Of a stretch of DNA of 64,000 nt, positions 62,243-64,000 are shown one piece after another. A model generated the notes under the pieces. The model was not told the origin of the DNA. It saw nothing but the letters and a program-made list of their open reading frames with translations, and did not search any database. The position numbers were made by a program, and so were the translations under genes. Source of the DNA: Opitutales bacterium UBA2995 (GTDB lineage: Bacteria > Verrucomicrobiota > Verrucomicrobiia > Opitutales > UBA2995); contig DDZZ01000035.1 of assembly GCA_002346535.1 (NCBI GenBank), positions 1 to 64,000 of the forward strand. The letters run 5' to 3'. Every line of letters begins with the position of its first letter. Positions within the stretch are counted from its first letter, which is position 1.

Positions 62243-64000
62243 ATGTCTAAAATCGAATATCAAACCCCGGGGGGTGCGACCGTGATCTGCAGGGTCGAGT
62301 CGCTGCCCTATTCGCAGGCGCTGAACGAAGCTTTCGACGCGATCCATCACAATCAGGGAGCCCTGTTTTGCAGTGGCTACGAATACCCGGGTCGATACAG
62401 CCGGTGGGATATCGGATTTATTCGCCCACCCGTGGAAATTATAGGACGCCACAGAAGATTCGAAATAAACGCCTTGAACGAACGAGGGAAAAGGATCCTA
62501 CCTATGATTCGGCAAGCCATCGAGGGACAATCATATATCCAAGCGCTGGATATAGGGCCGGCATCCATGGAAGGTGAGCTGGTGCCCATGCCATCTTATT
62601 TTCCCGAGGAAGAACGGAGTAAACAACCAGGTCTGTTTTCCTTGTTACGATCGGTTCGAGAATTTTTTGGATCGGACAGGGATCCTTACCTGGGCCTGTT
62701 TGGTTCGTTCGGGTACGACTTGGTGTTCCAGTTTGAGCCGATCAAGCTGAAACATGAACGACCCGAGGATTATGCCGATGCTCACTTGTTTCTTCCAGAC
62801 CAACTATTCGTGGTAGACCATCGTAAAGAAACTGCCGAAGTGCGTCATTACGATTTCCACATGGGCTCCCATAATACCCATAAATTGGAACGTACAGGAA
62901 AACGCTATTCCCTCCCTGAACCCGTGTCTATAGAACTGGAGAGCGACAATAAAAATGGTGAATATGCAGCGAAGGTGAAATTGATTCGTGACGGAACCAT
63001 ACGCGGAGATTTTTTCGAAGTGGTTCTGAGTCAGGTATTCACCTCCGGCTGTCTGGACACCCCAAGGGAGTTATTCGACAAGATTCGGGCTGTAAACCCA
63101 AGCCCCTATGAATTTCTGATCAATCTGGGCGACGAACAACTTGTTGGCGCTTCCCCGGAAATGTTCGTTCGGGTCAAAGGAAAGCGAGTGGAAACTTGTC
63201 CCATTTCAGGAACAGTTCCGCGGGGCAACGATGCCATTGAAGATGCAGAGCGCGTACTGGAACTCATGACCTCCAAAAAGGACGAGGCTGAGCTCACCAT
63301 GTGTACGGATGTAGACCGGAACGATAAATCCCGTGTTTGCAAGCCTGGTTCTGTCCAGGTGGTCGGCAGACGTCTCATCGAGGCCTACTCCCGCCTTTTT
63401 CACACGGTCGATCATGTAGAAGGAGAATTGCTCGACGGATACGACGCTTTTGATGCACTGTTGTCCCATATGTGGGCTTGCACCCTGACGGGTGCCCCTA
63501 AACCAGCGGCCATGCAAAAAATCGAAGAGCTGGAAAACTCTCCACGAGAATGGTACGGAGGGGCCGTTGGGTTTATCGGTTTCAATGGGGACCTCAACAC
63601 CGGCATCACCATCCGGACCATTCACTTGAAAGATGGGCTGGCCAAGTTTCGGGTTGGAGCCACCCTACTCTGCGATTCAGACCCGGAGGCAGAAGACCGT
63701 GAGTGTAAAACGAAAGCCAGCGCATTTCTCGACGTGCTCGCCGGGAAAACGAGGGAATGGGACAGCGGTTTCGAAATACCCCAACGAGCTAGTTTCAAAC
63801 CGAGGGTATTTTTTGTCGATAACCAAGACTCGTTTGTCCACACCCTAGCGAACTATTTCCGGCAGGCTCAAGCTGAAGTGATCACAATTCGTGCCGGTTT
63901 TCCCTTGGAAAAGATCGATTCTTTCAATCCAGATCTTGTGTTCATTTCCCCAGGACCCGGGACGCCGGAAGCATTCAAAGTACCCGAGGTAGTACGGTAC
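62243..64000 (+). CDS. trpEG: Fused anthranilate synthase TrpE-TrpG, partial (runs off the window end)
   Basis: The frame opens at ATG 62243 (MSKIEYQTPGG) and stays open for all 586 visible codons. The TrpE part has SSGYEYPGRYSRWD-type sequence (here CSGYEYPGRYSRWDIGF), then DFFEVVLSQVFTSG, NPSPYEFLINLGDEQLVGAS, CPISGTVPRGNDAIEDAERV, LTMCTDVDRNDKSRVC and YGGAVGFIGFNGDLNTGITI, all characteristic of chorismate-utilising enzymes. From about residue 515 the glutaminase (TrpG) begins: RVFFVDNQDSFVHTLANYFR and LVFISPGPGTPEAF. Its catalytic Cys lies beyond the window. The fusion makes anthranilate from chorismate and glutamine. Expression is probably set by the leader attenuator. Confidence 0.93.
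   Translation, partial: MSKIEYQTPGGATVICRVESLPYSQALNEAFDAIHHNQGALFCSGYEYPGRYSRWDIGFIRPPVEIIGRHRRFEINALNERGKRILPMIRQAIEGQSYIQALDIGPASMEGELVPMPSYFPEEERSKQPGLFSLLRSVREFFGSDRDPYLGLFGSFGYDLVFQFEPIKLKHERPEDYADAHLFLPDQLFVVDHRKETAEVRHYDFHMGSHNTHKLERTGKRYSLPEPVSIELESDNKNGEYAAKVKLIRDGTIRGDFFEVVLSQVFTSGCLDTPRELFDKIRAVNPSPYEFLINLGDEQLVGASPEMFVRVKGKRVETCPISGTVPRGNDAIEDAERVLELMTSKKDEAELTMCTDVDRNDKSRVCKPGSVQVVGRRLIEAYSRLFHTVDHVEGELLDGYDAFDALLSHMWACTLTGAPKPAAMQKIEELENSPREWYGGAVGFIGFNGDLNTGITIRTIHLKDGLAKFRVGATLLCDSDPEAEDRECKTKASAFLDVLAGKTREWDSGFEIPQRASFKPRVFFVDNQDSFVHTLANYFRQAQAEVITIRAGFPLEKIDSFNPDLVFISPGPGTPEAFKVPEVVRY

Noticed and set aside
1..64000. CRISPR array, rRNA operon, prophage or known defence system
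   Set aside because: I saw no regularly spaced repeats, no rRNA sequence, no phage structural genes and no defence-gene signatures in the window.

Overview
The window looks like a chromosomal stretch of a Gram-negative bacterium, most likely of the Verrucomicrobiota (Opitutae/Opitutales-like). That placement is inference from gene content: a Kdo synthesis gene (kdsA) beside pyrG, a Gld-type ABC transporter with DUF4340 and AsmA-like partners, Asp23/AmaP proteins beside accBC, a fused TrpE-TrpG, verrucomicrobial-style pseudopilin remains, weak Shine-Dalgarno sequences and several TTG/GTG starts. No 16S rRNA gene is present to confirm it. Most of the window is ordinary housekeeping DNA, but decayed genes occur repeatedly between intact ones.

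Layout. 1-1.0 kb: truncated IS3-family element. 1.2-7.4 kb: tRNA-Pro, an exbB remnant, a TPR membrane protein, a purU pseudogene, carB, two small proteins (one a degenerate sigma54-activator-like domain), tRNA-Gly. 7.4-9.0 kb: frameshifted csoR and an intact Cu/Zn efflux permease with an HMA tail. 9.0-11.3 kb: two RsmE paralogues around rsmD. 11.4-12.0 kb: decayed unknown genes. 12.1-16.1 kb: pyrG-kdsA followed by an unusual lipoyl/E3-binding/KASIII fusion. 16.4-19.6 kb: PfkB kinase and a DUF2142 membrane protein pair. 19.7-20.2 kb: pseudopilin and YhcH remnants. 20.3-24.1 kb: an overlapping GT4-GNAT-deacetylase-flippase operon. 24.1-26.1 kb: nadC and birA. 26.1-34.2 kb: Gld-type ABC cluster and an AsmA-like protein. 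34.4-37.2 kb: accB-accC-asp23-amaP. 37.2-41.0 kb: grpE-dnaJ-prmA and a mannose-6-phosphate isomerase. 41.3-48.5 kb: ftsK, a RodZ-like protein, and a floA-nfeD membrane module. 48.5-53.8 kb: mutarotase-like protein and the ybbAP/tesA cluster. 53.8-54.4 kb: decayed acyl-ACP thioesterase. 54.4-60.6 kb: a peptide ABC transporter whose permease and binding-protein genes are separated by a 2.8-kb block with a truncated GDPD gene and an FAD oxidoreductase. 60.6-64 kb: OsmC, IclR regulator, and a trp leader with tandem terminators ahead of trpEG, which runs off the end.

How it fits together. Several genes concern fatty-acid initiation: BirA biotinylates AccB, AccB/AccC start malonyl-CoA synthesis, and the lipoyl-KASIII fusion could consume malonyl-ACP while taking its acyl starter from a 2-oxoacid dehydrogenase-type lipoyl arm. 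That fusion is the most unusual intact gene. The trp leader (tandem Trp codons, two strong terminators) is the clearest regulatory element. The recurrent pseudogenes (exbB, purU, csoR, unknown, pilin, yhcH, thioesterase, GDPD) suggest ongoing gene loss. No CRISPR array, rRNA operon or prophage is seen.
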